Source of the DNA: Nocardia carnea
Lineage (GTDB): Bacteria; Actinomycetota; Actinomycetes; Mycobacteriales; Mycobacteriaceae
Reading direction: 5' to 3'
DNA length: 64,000 nucleotides
NCBI RefSeq assembly: GCF_029868325.1
Contig: NZ_JARWNW010000263.1
Location: 1 to 64,000 of the forward strand
Part shown: positions 25,530 through 35,900 of the stretch, piece after piece
Layout of the letters: each line of letters begins with the position of its first letter
Position numbering within the stretch: the first letter of the stretch is position 1
Notes under the pieces: model-generated
Seen by the model: only the letters and a program-made list of their open reading frames with translations
Database searches by the model: none
What the model was told of the DNA's origin: nothing
Position numbers and translations under genes: made by a program

Positions 25530-26507
25530 CTATTCGACCAGTCCCTCGTTCTTCAGCCAGTCGTAGGCGACATCGGCCGGGTCCTCGCCGTCGATATCGA
25601 CGCGGGCGTTGAGGTCCTGCATCAGGTCGTCGGTGAGGCGTTCGGAGATCGTGGCGAGCAGTTCGCGCACCGGTGGATATCGTTCGAGAATCTCGCCGCG
25701 CACCACCGCGGTGCCGCTGTAGGGCAGGAAGAATTTCCGGTCGTCGTCGAGGACCACCAGGTTCAGGTTCTTCACCCGGCCGTCGGTGGTGTAGACCATG
25801 CCGAAGTTGCAAGGGGCGCTCTGGGCCGTCGCCGTGTAGACGACGCCGGCGTCCATCCGGGTGACGTTCGCGGCGGGCACACCGTTCGGATCGTTGTACG
25901 GGATCCCGTATTTCTCCAGCATCGGCAGGAAACCGTCGGAACGGCTGAAGAATTCGTCGTCGACACAGAAGGTGCGGTCGGCGACCGGAAGCGCGGCCAC
26001 ATCGGACAGTGAGCGCACACCCAGCCGTTCGGCTGCCGGCGCCGACGCGGCGAATGCGTAGGTGTTGTTGAAGTTGGCCGGTGGCAACCATTCCAGGTCG
26101 TATTCGCTTTTCTCGATATCGTGGACGGCCTGCCACAGTTCCTGGGGATCGGGGATGATCTCGGTCTGGTTGTGGTAGTTCACCCAGCCGGTGCCGGTGT
26201 ACTCCCAGAGCACGTCGGCGTCTCCGTTCAGCTGGGCCTGCCGCGACGACGCCGATCCCGGGGCGCCGGTGAGATCGGTGATCTCGGCACCCGCCGCGGC
26301 CAGATAGGTGGCGGTGATCTTGCCCAGCAGCACCCCTTCGGTGAAGCTCTTGGAGGTGACGGTGAGCCGCGCACCGTCCAGCGGGCGGGCGCCGCCGGGC
26401 AGGGTCGCATCGTGGAAGGTCCCCGACGAGCTCACCAGTCCGCACCCGGTGAGCAGCAGCGCCAGCGCGGCGGCCAGGGCGAGCAGCCGGGCGCGGGGCG
26501 CGGTCAT
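25530..26507 (-). CDS. Glycine betaine/choline-type ABC substrate-binding lipoprotein
   Basis: A 325-residue ProX/OpuC-type binding protein. Signal peptide with lipobox LLLTGC near residue 22, then the typical VTSKSFTEGVLLGK and DVLWEYTGTGWVNY motifs, and late NARVDIDGEDPADVAYDWL. It captures quaternary amines or related osmolytes outside the cell and passes them to the two permeases. Its ATG overlaps the upstream permease stop by four bases. It is the last gene of the four-gene operon. Ligand specificity (betaine, choline, carnitine) cannot be settled without the aromatic-cage residues. Confidence 0.92.
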   Translation of the reverse strand: MTAPRARLLALAAALALLLTGCGLVSSSGTFHDATLPGGARPLDGARLTVTSKSFTEGVLLGKITATYLAAAGAEITDLTGAPGSASSRQAQLNGDADVLWEYTGTGWVNYHNQTEIIPDPQELWQAVHDIEKSEYDLEWLPPANFNNTYAFAASAPAAERLGVRSLSDVAALPVADRTFCVDDEFFSRSDGFLPMLEKYGIPYNDPNGVPAANVTRMDAGVVYTATAQSAPCNFGMVYTTDGRVKNLNLVVLDDDRKFFLPYSGTAVVRGEILERYPPVRELLATISERLTDDLMQDLNARVDIDGEDPADVAYDWLKNEGLVE

Positions 26508-27241
26508 GAGATACCTCGCGGAGTCGCGGCCAGTTCGACGAGCCGGCCCAGCCAATCGATGATCAATGCCAGCAGCGCGACCAGGATCGCGCCGGAGACG
26601 AGCAGTTTCGGCAGGAACAGGGTGACCCCGGTGGTGATCAGCGTGCCGAGGCTGGTGGCGCCGATGAAGGTGCTCAGTGTCGCGGTGCCCACCAGTATCA
26701 CCAGTGCGGTGCGCACCCCGTTGAGGATGACCGGCACCGCCAGCGGTAGTTCCACCTGCAGCAGGGTGCGGGTGCCCGAGAAGCCGATCCCGCGCGATGC
26801 CTCGATCGTGCGCTGATCCACCTGCCGCAGACCCACGATCGTGTTCTGCAGAATCGGCAGTACCGCGTACACGACCAGGCCCACGATCGCCGTTCGGAAG
26901 CCGGTGCCCAGCCAGAACGTGAACAGCACCAGCAGGCCGACCGCGGGCGCGGCCTGGCCGATATTGGCGATGTTGACGGCGAGGGGTTCGAATCTTTTCA
27001 ACGCGGGCCGGGTGAGGGCGATACCCAGCGGTATCGCCACCACGACCACGATCACCGTGGCCACCACGGTCAGTTTGATGTGCTCGAGGATGGTGGTCTG
27101 CAGGTTCGCCCAGCTCAGCGACGCCTGCTCGGTCGGAGTGAAGGTCGTCGATCGATACCACAGCAGGTAACCGGCGCCGATGATCACGATGATGAGCGGT
27201 TCGAACCAGACATCCAACGGTATGCGGCGCAGCCGGTTCAT
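26504..27241 (-). CDS. ABC transporter permease (OpuC/ProW type), second permease
   Basis: A 245-residue inner-membrane permease with six to seven helices and the EAA-type coupling loop VDQRTIEASRGIGFSGTRTLLQVELPLAVPVIL. It has an extra N-terminal hydrophobic segment compared with the first permease of the operon. Start ATG at 27241 overlaps the ATPase stop by four bases; its own stop overlaps the binding-protein start. Two different permeases in one operon is the usual OpuC arrangement. Confidence 0.92.
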   Translation of the reverse strand: MNRLRRIPLDVWFEPLIIVIIGAGYLLWYRSTTFTPTEQASLSWANLQTTILEHIKLTVVATVIVVVVAIPLGIALTRPALKRFEPLAVNIANIGQAAPAVGLLVLFTFWLGTGFRTAIVGLVVYAVLPILQNTIVGLRQVDQRTIEASRGIGFSGTRTLLQVELPLAVPVILNGVRTALVILVGTATLSTFIGATSLGTLITTGVTLFLPKLLVSGAILVALLALIIDWLGRLVELAATPRGIS

Positions 27242-28671
27242 GACGGCCCGGCCGAATCACTGTCGTCGCCACCGGGTTCCGCGGTGCCGCCACGCGCGGT
27301 CGGCTCGGGACGCGCGGAGCCGGCCGACTCGGGCGCGGTGCCGGCCGCCGGGAGCTGCGCGCCGGTTCCGGGTGCGGAACGTTCGCCCCCGGGTGCGGCC
27401 GGGGCCGGGGGCTCGTCGTCGGCCGCGACCACGGGAGTCGGCGCCGGATCCGTTCCGTCCACGTAGGTGGTGTAGGAGACCTCGGCGTCCTCCTCGCGTA
27501 CTTCGGCGAGTTTGTCCCGGATCAGTTCGGTCACCGAACCGATACTCAGCGATCCGACCACCGCCCCGCGACCGTCGGTGACCAGCGCGGCGCCCTGGCT
27601 CGTCGCGAGCATGGCGTCCAGTGCGTCGTTGAGGGTCGAGGACCGGGCGACCACCGGCAGCCGCCGGTCCAGGAAATCGGAGATCACGGGTTTGGTCTCC
27701 ATTTCCGCGAGTGTCGGCCAGGACCGCGGCCGTCCGGCGGCGTCGACCACCACCACCCAGGTGTGCCCCGCGGCTTTCGCGCGTTCGATCACGGCCGGCG
27801 CCGGTTCCCCTACGCGGGCGGTGATCACGTCGTGGGTTTCGACATCGCGCACCCGGGATACGGTCAGATACGCGAGTTTCGCCCCGGAGCCGACGAATTC
27901 CTCGACGAAGGGGGTCGCGGGGTCGGTGAGGATTTCCTCCGGGGTCGCGTACTGCTCGATATGACCGCCCTCGGACAGGATGAGCACCCGGTCGCCGAGT
28001 TTGGTCGCCTCCTCGAAATCGTGGGTGACCACCACGATGGTTTTCCCGAGTTCGTGCTGGATGGCCAGCAGACTGTCCTGCAGGCGGGCCCGGGTGATCG
28101 GGTCGACCGCGCCGAACGGTTCGTCCATCAGCAGCACCGGCGGATCGGCCGCCAGTGCGCGCGCCACCCCGACGCGCTGCTGCTGCCCGCCGGACATATC
28201 CTTCGGCAGGCGGCCCGCGAATTCCGCCGGGTCGAGACCGACGAGGTCGAGCAGGTATTCGGTGCGTTCGGCGATCCGCTGTTTGTCCCAGCCCAGGACC
28301 CGCGGTATCGCGCCGATGTTCTTGGCGACCGTCCAGTGCGGGAAGAGGCCACCGGACTGGATGACATAGCCGATGGACTGCCGCAGTTTGTCCGGGTCCT
28401 CCCGGGTCACATCGCGGTCGCCGATGAGGATCCTGCCCTCGGTCGGTTCGATCAACCGGTTGATCATCTTGAGTGTGGTCGTCTTACCGCAGCCCGACGG
28501 CCCGACGAATGCCACGATCTCCCCCGCCGCGATCTCCAGGTCCAGGCAGGCGACCGCGGGAACCTCCTGGCCCTTGTAGCGTTTGACGACCGAATCCAGG
28601 GTGATGGATGCGCCGGTCACCGCCCGTTCCGGTGTCGCCGGCGCGGGCCGGCCGGTGACAGCCTCGCTCAT
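27238..28671 (-). CDS. ABC transporter ATP-binding protein with CBS domains (OpuC/ProV type)
   Basis: A 477-residue ATPase. Walker A is GPSGCGKTT, the Q-loop region VIQSGGLFPH, the signature MSGGQQQRVGVA, Walker B VLLMDEPF and the switch histidine in VVVTHDF. After about residue 260 come tandem CBS domains (starting TVSRVRDVETHDVITARVG; later SSTLNDALDAMLATSQGAALVTD), which in OpuA sense ionic strength. A proline/alanine/glycine-rich tail of about 70 residues ends the protein and is unusual for the family. It overlaps both permease genes by four bases. Confidence 0.93.
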   Translation of the reverse strand: MSEAVTGRPAPATPERAVTGASITLDSVVKRYKGQEVPAVACLDLEIAAGEIVAFVGPSGCGKTTTLKMINRLIEPTEGRILIGDRDVTREDPDKLRQSIGYVIQSGGLFPHWTVAKNIGAIPRVLGWDKQRIAERTEYLLDLVGLDPAEFAGRLPKDMSGGQQQRVGVARALAADPPVLLMDEPFGAVDPITRARLQDSLLAIQHELGKTIVVVTHDFEEATKLGDRVLILSEGGHIEQYATPEEILTDPATPFVEEFVGSGAKLAYLTVSRVRDVETHDVITARVGEPAPAVIERAKAAGHTWVVVVDAAGRPRSWPTLAEMETKPVISDFLDRRLPVVARSSTLNDALDAMLATSQGAALVTDGRGAVVGSLSIGSVTELIRDKLAEVREEDAEVSYTTYVDGTDPAPTPVVAADDEPPAPAAPGGERSAPGTGAQLPAAGTAPESAGSARPEPTARGGTAEPGGDDSDSAGPS

Positions 28672-29312
28672 GACAATCCCTTTGCGATAGTGAAACGCCC
28701 GAGCCCGACGAGCAGCGCGTCGAAAACCAGGGCGATGGCGACGATGAGAATGGTGCCGGTCAACGCCATTTCCAGCGCGTTCGCACCGCCGAGCCGGGAC
28801 AGGCCGTTGAAGATCAGCGAGCCGAGGCCCGGGCCGAGCACGTAGGCGACGATGGCGGCGACGCCGACGATCATCTGCGTGGACACCCGGATACCGGTGA
28901 GGATCACCGGCCAGGCGATGGGCAGTTCGACGGTGAGCAGTATCCGCCACCGGGAAAAGCCGATACCCCGGGCCGATTCGACGACCGAGGCCGGGACCGA
29001 ACGCAATCCCACGATCGCATTGCCGATCACCGGCAGCGCCGCGAAGAACGCCAGCATCAGGAAGGAAGGCACCACACCGAGCCCGAACGGCACCAGCAGC
29101 AGCGCCAGCAGGGCCAGCGAGGGGATGGTCAGCGCGACCCGGCTCGAGGTCAGCGACAGTGCCGACAGCAGCGGCAGCCGGTAGACCGCCACGGCGATGA
29201 GGACGGCGACGATACTGCCGGCCAGCACGGTCTGGAAGGCCAGTGACGCATGCTGATAGGTGAGGAACGCCAGCGTCTCACCTCGCCCCTGGACATAACT
29301 CCACAGATTCAC
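28668..29312 (-). CDS. ABC transporter permease (OpuC/ProW type), first permease
   Basis: A 214-residue permease, first gene of the operon, with five to six helices and the coupling loop VPASVVESARGIGFSRWRILLTVELPIAWPVIL. The start is GTG at 29312 (GTG AAT CTG TGG), preceded by GAGGGG. A possible operator and a -10-like TAGTGT lie 50-80 bases upstream. Confidence 0.92.
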   Translation of the reverse strand: MNLWSYVQGRGETLAFLTYQHASLAFQTVLAGSIVAVLIAVAVYRLPLLSALSLTSSRVALTIPSLALLALLLVPFGLGVVPSFLMLAFFAALPVIGNAIVGLRSVPASVVESARGIGFSRWRILLTVELPIAWPVILTGIRVSTQMIVGVAAIVAYVLGPGLGSLIFNGLSRLGGANALEMALTGTILIVAIALVFDALLVGLGRFTIAKGLS

Positions 29313-29361
29313 GGGGATTCCCCTCGTCGACGGCGAACCGGCCCGGCACCGGCCCGCGCGA

Positions 29362-29391
29362 ACTCACAGACGCGTGAGTCGCCACACTAAC
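29362..29391 (-). promoter_or_regulatory. Possible promoter and operator of the ABC importer operon
   Basis: ACTCAC and GTGAGT form a perfect inverted repeat with a six-base spacer (29362-29379). On the minus strand TAGTGT (29391-29386) lies just before it and could be the -10. A repressor bound to the repeat would block transcription of the importer. Confidence 0.4.
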
Positions 29392-29598
29392 CGAAATCCG
29401 GACACCTGACCGGGTACGGCGCGCGGTCTTCCGGGCACCGAATCCCGCGCCGCAGCCGGATATAGCGGGCGTACCAGCGACGGTCTCATGCCTCATGCGG
29501 CTGTGTCCCGTTGCGATCCCGGTGATTCCATACCGTGTGGAGCCCGCCGGCGATCACGGCTCTGCCGGCCGATCACCTCCGGGTGCACGCTCCGGGCC

Positions 29599-31182
29599 TT
29601 ACGGAGCACCCTGTGCATACGTCTCCCGGAGCACTGTTTTCAGTACCTTTCCGCTGGGGTTGCGCGGAAGCTCGGCGACCACCGCGATCTCCTTGGGGCA
29701 TTTGTATCCGGCCAGCTGGGTGCGGGCGAATTCCTCGACTCCCGCGGCGGTCGGCGGTGTGGACGGATCCGCCGCGACTATCACCGCGAGTGGCGCCTCG
29801 CCCCAGGTGGGATGCGGGATACCGATCACCGCGACATCGGCGATCCCGGGGTGCGCGGCGAGGATGTTCTCCACTTCGGCGCAGTAGATGTTCTCCCCGC
29901 CCGAGATGATCATGTCCTTTTTCCGGTCGACGACATAGAGATAGCCGTCTTCGTCCTGGCGCACGAGATCGCCGGAGTGGAACCAGCCACCGGCGAAGGC
30001 CCGTTCGGTCTCGTCGGGCTTGTTCCAGTATTCCTTCATCACCGTCGGTCCCCGGTAGACGATTTCGCCCACCTCCCCGACCGGCACATCGTTCATTTCG
30101 TCGTCGACGATGCGCATCTCGACATTCAGGATCGGCATCCCCACCGAGCCGATTTTGCGGATCGCGTCCTCACCACGCAGGGTGCAGGTCACCGGGCTGC
30201 ATTCGGTCTGCCCGAATGCCGTCGATACCGATGCCTGCGGGAACGTCTCGATCATGGTGCGCAACAACGTGGTCGAGGCGGGCGCCGCGCCCCAGGAGAT
30301 CTGGCGCAGCGCGGACAGGTCGTATTTCCCGATATCCGGGAGCGCACAGATCGCCTGCCATTGCGCCGGGACGAAGAAACAGCTGGAAACACGTTCCCGC
30401 GCCAGGAGTTCCACCGAGGCCGCGGGATCGAATCCACCGGAGGCCGTGATCACGAAGGTACCGCCGGGCAGCAGGCACATCAGATAACTGGACAACCCGG
30501 CGATATGGAACAGCGGTGCGCCGTTGAGCGCCACCGGGTCGACATCGCCGGCGGTGCCCTGGTGCAGGCTGACACTGAAGGCGTGCAGCAGCAGGTTGGC
30601 ATGGGTCAGCACCGCACCCTTCGGCCGGCCGGTGGTGCCCGAGGTGTACATGATGTACGCCGCCGAATTCTCGTCGACGGGATTCGCCCGGCACTCCGGA
30701 TCGGCCGCGGCGAGCGCGGTCTCGTAATCCTCGCCGTACTCCCCGGCGGTGCCGGGTTCGCCGCCGATCACCAGACAGGTCCGCAATCCGGGCGCCTTGC
30801 GCCGCGCATCGGCCAGGACACTCGCGAACCGGGCGTCCACCACGGCCGCGACCGCGCCGGAATCCTCCAGGAGGTAAGCGATTTCGGCGGCGGTCAACCG
30901 GAAGTTGATCGGGACGCAGATCGCGCCGGCCCGCATCGGTGCGAGAAACGCCTCCACGACCTCCATCGAGTTCAGGCCCAGTACGGCCACCCGGTCCCCC
31001 GCGCCGACCCCGCGGTCGCGTAATGCGTTCGCCAACCGGGAAACCCGCTCGTCCAAGGTGCGGTAGTTACGCGATATTCCACCGAATCTCAAAGCCGGAG
31101 TGTCCGGTGTCTTCCGTGCGTGGCGGGCGAGCTGATCGCCTGCGCTCATTCCTCGGGACATCATTTCCGCAGCACCGGCCAT
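29599..31182 (-). CDS. FadD-type acyl-CoA synthetase
   Basis: A 527-residue adenylate-forming ligase that activates a carboxylic acid with ATP and CoA. The AMP-binding P-loop is YTSGTTGRPKGAVLTH, the A5 motif AFGQTECSPVT, the A7/A8 region FHSGDLVRQDEDGYLYVVDRKKDM (shown in part) and the C-terminal lysine motif RNPSGKVLKTVLR is intact. The overall pattern is like mycobacterial FadD13-type enzymes. The ATG at 31182 has GGAG about six bases upstream. It lies in the same direction as and behind the P450 gene, but with a 116-base gap and its own possible operator, so a joint pathway is uncertain. Confidence 0.92.
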   Translation of the reverse strand: MAGAAEMMSRGMSAGDQLARHARKTPDTPALRFGGISRNYRTLDERVSRLANALRDRGVGAGDRVAVLGLNSMEVVEAFLAPMRAGAICVPINFRLTAAEIAYLLEDSGAVAAVVDARFASVLADARRKAPGLRTCLVIGGEPGTAGEYGEDYETALAAADPECRANPVDENSAAYIMYTSGTTGRPKGAVLTHANLLLHAFSVSLHQGTAGDVDPVALNGAPLFHIAGLSSYLMCLLPGGTFVITASGGFDPAASVELLARERVSSCFFVPAQWQAICALPDIGKYDLSALRQISWGAAPASTTLLRTMIETFPQASVSTAFGQTECSPVTCTLRGEDAIRKIGSVGMPILNVEMRIVDDEMNDVPVGEVGEIVYRGPTVMKEYWNKPDETERAFAGGWFHSGDLVRQDEDGYLYVVDRKKDMIISGGENIYCAEVENILAAHPGIADVAVIGIPHPTWGEAPLAVIVAADPSTPPTAAGVEEFARTQLAGYKCPKEIAVVAELPRNPSGKVLKTVLRETYAQGAP

Positions 31183-31193
31183 GTTGCACTCCA

Positions 31194-31212
31194 GATTCGG
31201 GTCGATCGAATC
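31194..31212. promoter_or_regulatory. Possible operator upstream of the acyl-CoA synthetase
   Basis: GATTCG and CGAATC form an inverted repeat with a seven-base spacer, 12 bases before the synthetase start. Arms of this size and spacing fit a TetR-family repressor of lipid genes. Confidence 0.35.
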
Positions 31213-31298
31213 CGAAGCCTACGCCCGACCGGTATCGCTTCGTAGCGGATTCGGCATTCTCCGAAGAGCGCCGGCTACTGACCGATATCTCGCCGGAT

Positions 31299-32510
31299 TC
31301 AGGCATGCACAGCAGGCAGATCGACGGTGATCGGCACGGTTTCCCAGCCACGCATGGTCGAGGTGGACGAGAGTTCCAACGCGTCCCAGTCGACCTCCCA
31401 CTCCGGGAAGCGTTTCAGGAATTCCTCCAGCGCGACCCGCGCCTCGAGCCGGGCCAGCGAGGCGCCCAGGCAGTAGTGAGTGCCGAAGCCGAAGGTCCGC
31501 AGATTGCTGATCCGGCGGTGGATATCGAAGGTATCCGGATCGTCCCAGCGGCCGGGGTCACGATTGGCGGAGGCGACCAGCAGCATCATGGCGCTACCGG
31601 CCGGAACCGTGGTGCCGTGCAGTTCGATATCGGTGGTGACGTAGCGAGCGATGGCGTGTCCGGTGGGTTCGAAACGCAGGGTTTCCTCGATCGCCTTCGG
31701 GATGAGCCGCGGATCCTCGACCAATTCTGCCCGCTGCTCCGGGTGGCGGGCCAGTAGTGTGCCCAGCCAGCCGAGCAACCGGGCGGTGGTTTCGTTGCCG
31801 GCGCCGGCGACCACCGTGATGTAGGTCAGGATCTCCTGCCGGGTCAGAGTGCGCGTCACCCCTTCGGTGTCTTCGAATCGCGCGTTCAGCAGCTCGGTCA
31901 TCAGATCGTCGGAAGGATGCTCGGCGCGCCAGTCGATGTATTCGGCGAACGTATCGGTGTGCGGGATGGCCTGCTCCGATATCTGCATCTGCTGTCCGGG
32001 TTCGGTGCGCAGATTCGCGTCCGCCCGATCGCGGACACCCTGCTGGTCGGATTCCGGGATGCCGAGCAGCATGCCGATCACCCGCATCGGTACCTCGTTG
32101 GCGAACGAGGTCATGAGGTCGAATCGGCCCGCGCCGGCGAGGCGGTCCAGCGACCGGATGCACAGGTCCCGGATCTGCGGTTCCAGTGAAAGCACTCGCC
32201 GCGGCGTGAACACCCGTGCGAGCAGCGCGCGGTGGATATCGTGCGCCGGCGGATCCTCCATCAGCAGGGTGCCCGGCGGGATCTCGACGCCGGCTTTGAT
32301 GATCTCCAGGATGGGGCCGCGCGACGACGAGAAGGTCTGCCAGTCCAGCAGGGCGCGGTCGACATCGTCGTAGCGGCTCAACGCGTAGAAATCGTGCTCG
32401 TCGTTGTAGTAGAGCGGCGCTTCCTCACGTAACCGGCGGTAGATCGGATAAGGGTCGCGGGCGATATCACGGTCGAAGGGGTCCCAATAGATCCGGTCTG
32501 CACGGGCCAC
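31299..32510 (-). CDS. Cytochrome P450
   Basis: A 403-residue soluble bacterial P450. The oxygen-binding I-helix is AGAGNETT, the ExxR motif EETLR, and the heme-binding loop FGFGTHYCLGASLARLE with the axial ligand Cys347. Substrate is unknown. The GTG at 32510 follows AAGGAG at a six-base spacing. No ferredoxin gene is adjacent. It diverges from the arabinosyltransferase gene across a 434-base region with two GGTAACG inverted repeats, one of them about 90 bases upstream of this start. Confidence 0.94.
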   Translation of the reverse strand: MARADRIYWDPFDRDIARDPYPIYRRLREEAPLYYNDEHDFYALSRYDDVDRALLDWQTFSSSRGPILEIIKAGVEIPPGTLLMEDPPAHDIHRALLARVFTPRRVLSLEPQIRDLCIRSLDRLAGAGRFDLMTSFANEVPMRVIGMLLGIPESDQQGVRDRADANLRTEPGQQMQISEQAIPHTDTFAEYIDWRAEHPSDDLMTELLNARFEDTEGVTRTLTRQEILTYITVVAGAGNETTARLLGWLGTLLARHPEQRAELVEDPRLIPKAIEETLRFEPTGHAIARYVTTDIELHGTTVPAGSAMMLLVASANRDPGRWDDPDTFDIHRRISNLRTFGFGTHYCLGASLARLEARVALEEFLKRFPEWEVDWDALELSSTSTMRGWETVPITVDLPAVHA

Positions 32511-32596
32511 GGCGAACTCCTTCGATCGCTGCGGGGGTCTTGCGAGGCTCCACGATCGGGAGCATCACGGCAACAAGAACCCCATTTCCACCATTC

Positions 32597-32611
32597 GGTA
32601 ACGACGTTACC
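32597..32611. promoter_or_regulatory. Perfect palindrome GGTAACG-A-CGTTACC
   Basis: Two perfect 7-bp arms flank a single A. It lies about 90 bases upstream of the P450 start and about 330 bases upstream of the arabinosyltransferase start. The same arms recur at 32912-32934. Confidence 0.6.
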
Positions 32612-32911
32612 CACTGTGCCGACTTCATGCCTGCAGATTGCGCCAGTTGTCTGGATCCACCTCACGCCGAGCACCCGACTAACCGGTCGGCCGACCGCCT
32701 GCGAGGCGCGAGACTCCGTCTCCGCGACAACGGCGAGACATGGACGACAACAGGGCTGTTCCGGAAGAAACCGGCCCGAACGGAAATAGTTCCGTTTCAC
32801 GCCCATGTTTCCGGGGAGCATTCCGGCCGCGGAACCGCCGATCCGGAATCGTCCCTGCTCACACGGTCGCGAAGGAACACGACCACCGTGGATGTTTTGC
32901 CCGACTTCGCC

Positions 32912-32936
32912 GGTAACGAATGCGTCACGTTACCAT
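32912..32936. promoter_or_regulatory. Second GGTAACG/CGTTACC repeat over the arabinosyltransferase -10
   Basis: GGTAACG (32912-32918) and CGTTACC (32928-32934) are separated by nine bases. The right arm overlaps TACCAT (32931-32936), which ends eight bases before the GTG at 32945 and may be the -10 of a leaderless transcript. Confidence 0.5.
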
Positions 32937-32944
32937 CGCCCCCC

Positions 32945-35900
32945 GTGACCGACACCATGGTGAGGGCGGACCTGACGCCCCCGGAGCAATCTCGGGCCAC
33001 CCGGTCCGCACGCGGACAATGGGCGAGGCCGGTGGCGTTGCTCGCCGGCCTCCTCGCCACCCTGTTCGCCCTCGCTGTCCCGCTCCTGCCGGTCCATGTG
33101 GACAAGACGACACTCACGTGGCCGCAGCAGGGTTCCACGGCTAGCATCGCGGCCCCGCTGATCTCCTACGCACCGGTCTCGTTCGACGCCGATATCCCCG
33201 GCTCGGCACTACAGCAGCTGACCGAAGACGGCGGTCTGGCGGCGGCGACCATGCCCGCCGACGCGCCCGATCTGGAGAAGTACGGATTCGTTGCGCGGGT
33301 CCAGCCCGCGGCGGACGGCTCGCCCGCCCGCCTCGAGGTGGTGCTGCGCAGCCAGTCGATGTTCAGTGTCCCGGTCGCCGAGCTCGGCGACGCGACCCTC
33401 ACCGTGCACTCCGATAATTCCGGCACCACCGCCGAGCTCACCGGAACCGATACCGAGCCGGTGTTCCTCGCCGGCGATTTCCGGCCACAGCTGGTGGGCG
33501 TCTTCAGCGATCTCACCGATTCGGCCGGAACGACGGTGACCGCGGAGGTGGACAGCCGTTTCTCGGTCGTCCCGACCTTCGTCAAACGGGCCGCCGGGGT
33601 GCTGGCGGTGCTGTGTGCACTGGTCTCCCTCGTGGCGCTGTTCCGGCTGGACCATTCGGCAGGCCGGCGGATACGCCGCCTGCTACCGCAGCGCTGGCTG
33701 ACCTTCACCGCTGTCGACGCCACGGTGCTCACGACCCTTGTGGTCTGGCATTTCATCGGATCCACGACCTCCGACGACGGCTACCAGTTCGGGATGGCCC
33801 GCACCTCGCTGGCATCCGGTTATATGGCCAACTATTTCCGGTTCTTCGGCGTCCCCGAGAACCCGGTCGGCACGCCGCCCTACGACGTGATCGCCCATAT
33901 GACCGAGCTCAGCATCGCCAGCCCCTGGGTGCGGTTGCCGACCTTGCTCGCCGGGTTCCTCGCCTGGCTGGCGCTGAGCCGGGAGGTGATCCCTCGGCTC
34001 GGGGTGGTCCTGCGGCACGACAAGGTCGTCGTCTGGACCGGTGCGCTGGGATTCCTGGCGGTGTGGCTGCCGTACAACAACGGGTTGCGCCCGGAACCGG
34101 TGATCGCGGTTGCGGTGCTGCTCACCTGGTGCTTCGTCGAACGTGCCATCGCGACCAGGCAGCTGCTGCCGTATGCGATCGCCATTCTGATCGCCGCGTT
34201 CAGCCTGACCGCGGCGCCGTCGGGCGTGATCTGTTTCGCGCCGCTGGCGGCGGGGGCGCGATCGGTCGTCCGGTTCGGTATCGCCCGGGCACGGAAGATG
34301 TCGGCCGGACCGTCCTGGTCCGCGCGGATCATGGCCTACGGCGCACTGCTGGCACCGTTGGCCGCCGCCGGAACGCTCGTCCTGGTGTTCGCCTTCGCCG
34401 TCCAGCCGCTGTCGGCGATGTTCGAGATGACCCGCGTGCACAACGAGGTGGGCCCCTCCATCCCCTGGTACGACGACTATGTCGCCTACCAGCGACTGTT
34501 CACCCCCACGGCCGACGGTTCGATCGGGCGCCGGTTCGGGATGGTCGCGATGTGGCTGGGACTGCTGGTGTGCGCGTTCGTGATGCTGCGTAAGGGCGGC
34601 CGGATCCCGTTCGTCGCGCCAGGCCCGGCAAAACGGCTGCTCGGGATCACCTTCGGCGCGATGCTGCTGATGGCGACCGTCCCGACGAAGTTCACCCACC
34701 ACAACGGTGTTTTCGCCGGGCTCGCCGGGGCCGTCGCCGTCGTCACCGCGATGGCGGTGGGACCGAAGGTGATGCGAGCCCCGCGCTACCGGGCCTTGTT
34801 CGCGGCCGTTGTCGCGGTGGCGATGGCGCAGATCTTCACCGGCGTCAACAAATGGTTCTACGCCTCCGATCACGGGATCCCGTGGTGGAACGAGCCGCCC
34901 TCGATCGCCGGTCTCGGGATGAGCGAGATCTTCCTGACCGTGGCCGTGGTGTGCCTGATACTCGCCGGCTGGTGGCATCTGCGCGCCCCGGAACCGGGAA
35001 CACCGCATCGGGTATCGCGCCGCGCCTGGCGGCTGGCGAAGATCCCGCCGCTGACGGTGGCGGCAGCGGTGATCGTGGTGTTCCAGGTGGGCTCGTTCGC
35101 GACTGCCGCCGCCACACAATACCCGGCGTTCTCGCTGGCCCGGTCGAATATCGATGCGGTCCGCGGCGAACCGTGCGGGATGGCCAACGATGTGCTCGTC
35201 GAAACCGATCCGAATGCCGCGATGCTCACCCCGCTGTCCGGCGACGCCGAGAGCACCTTCGCCGGCGACAGCGCCGGTTTCGTACCGAACGGCGTCGCGA
35301 ACGTGACCTCCGATGACGATCAGACGAAGGACGAGGAGAGCAGTATCGCCGACGCCCTGGAAGACGAGGGCTCCGACGGCAGCTCCCGGACGCAGACCGG
35401 TGGCGCTCCCCTGCCGTTCGGTTTGTCCGCCACCACCCCGGTGCTCGGGACCGCCGGCCAGCAGGAAGCGGCCGAACTGACCACCGGCTGGTACCGGCTG
35501 CCCGAACCGCAGGACCGCGACGGCATCATGGCGATCACCGCGGCGGGCCGCTTCCGGGCGACCACCCAGGACGGTTCGGTGATGCCCGGCCAGCCGATCG
35601 ATATCGAATACGGCACCGCCGAATCGGCGACCGGCGCCCGGCCCCTCGGTCAGGTGATGCCCATCGATATCGGCCCGACCCCGTCCTGGCGGAATCTGCG
35701 GGTGCCGCTGGACGAGATCCCCGAGCAGGCCGATGTGGTCCGCATCAAGGCGAAGGATCTGTCCGTCGATGCCCAGGAGTGGATGGCGCTCACCCCACCG
35801 CGTATCCCGCGGACACAAACCCTCAACGACCTGATCGGGTCGGACCAGCCGGTGCTGCTGGACTGGGCCGTGGGCCTCCAGTTCCCGTGCCAGCGGCCCT

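Larger units (their letters stand above)
32511..32944. other. 434-base divergent regulatory region
   Basis: Region between the P450 and arabinosyltransferase starts. A frame remains open across it from 32540, but its translation has no homology or plausible start and shows a different composition from the Emb protein, so I treat it as non-coding. It contains the two inverted repeats listed separately. I see no RNA gene. Confidence 0.6.

Noticed and set aside
29488..31023. A 511-codon plus-strand frame over the acyl-CoA synthetase
   Set aside because: Antisense shadow; the synthetase on the minus strand has intact ATP, CoA and lysine motifs.
32540..32944. N-terminal extension of the Emb frame by 135 codons
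   Set aside because: The extension lacks homology and crosses the palindromes; Emb proteins begin just before the first helix, which matches GTG 32945 or ATG 32957.
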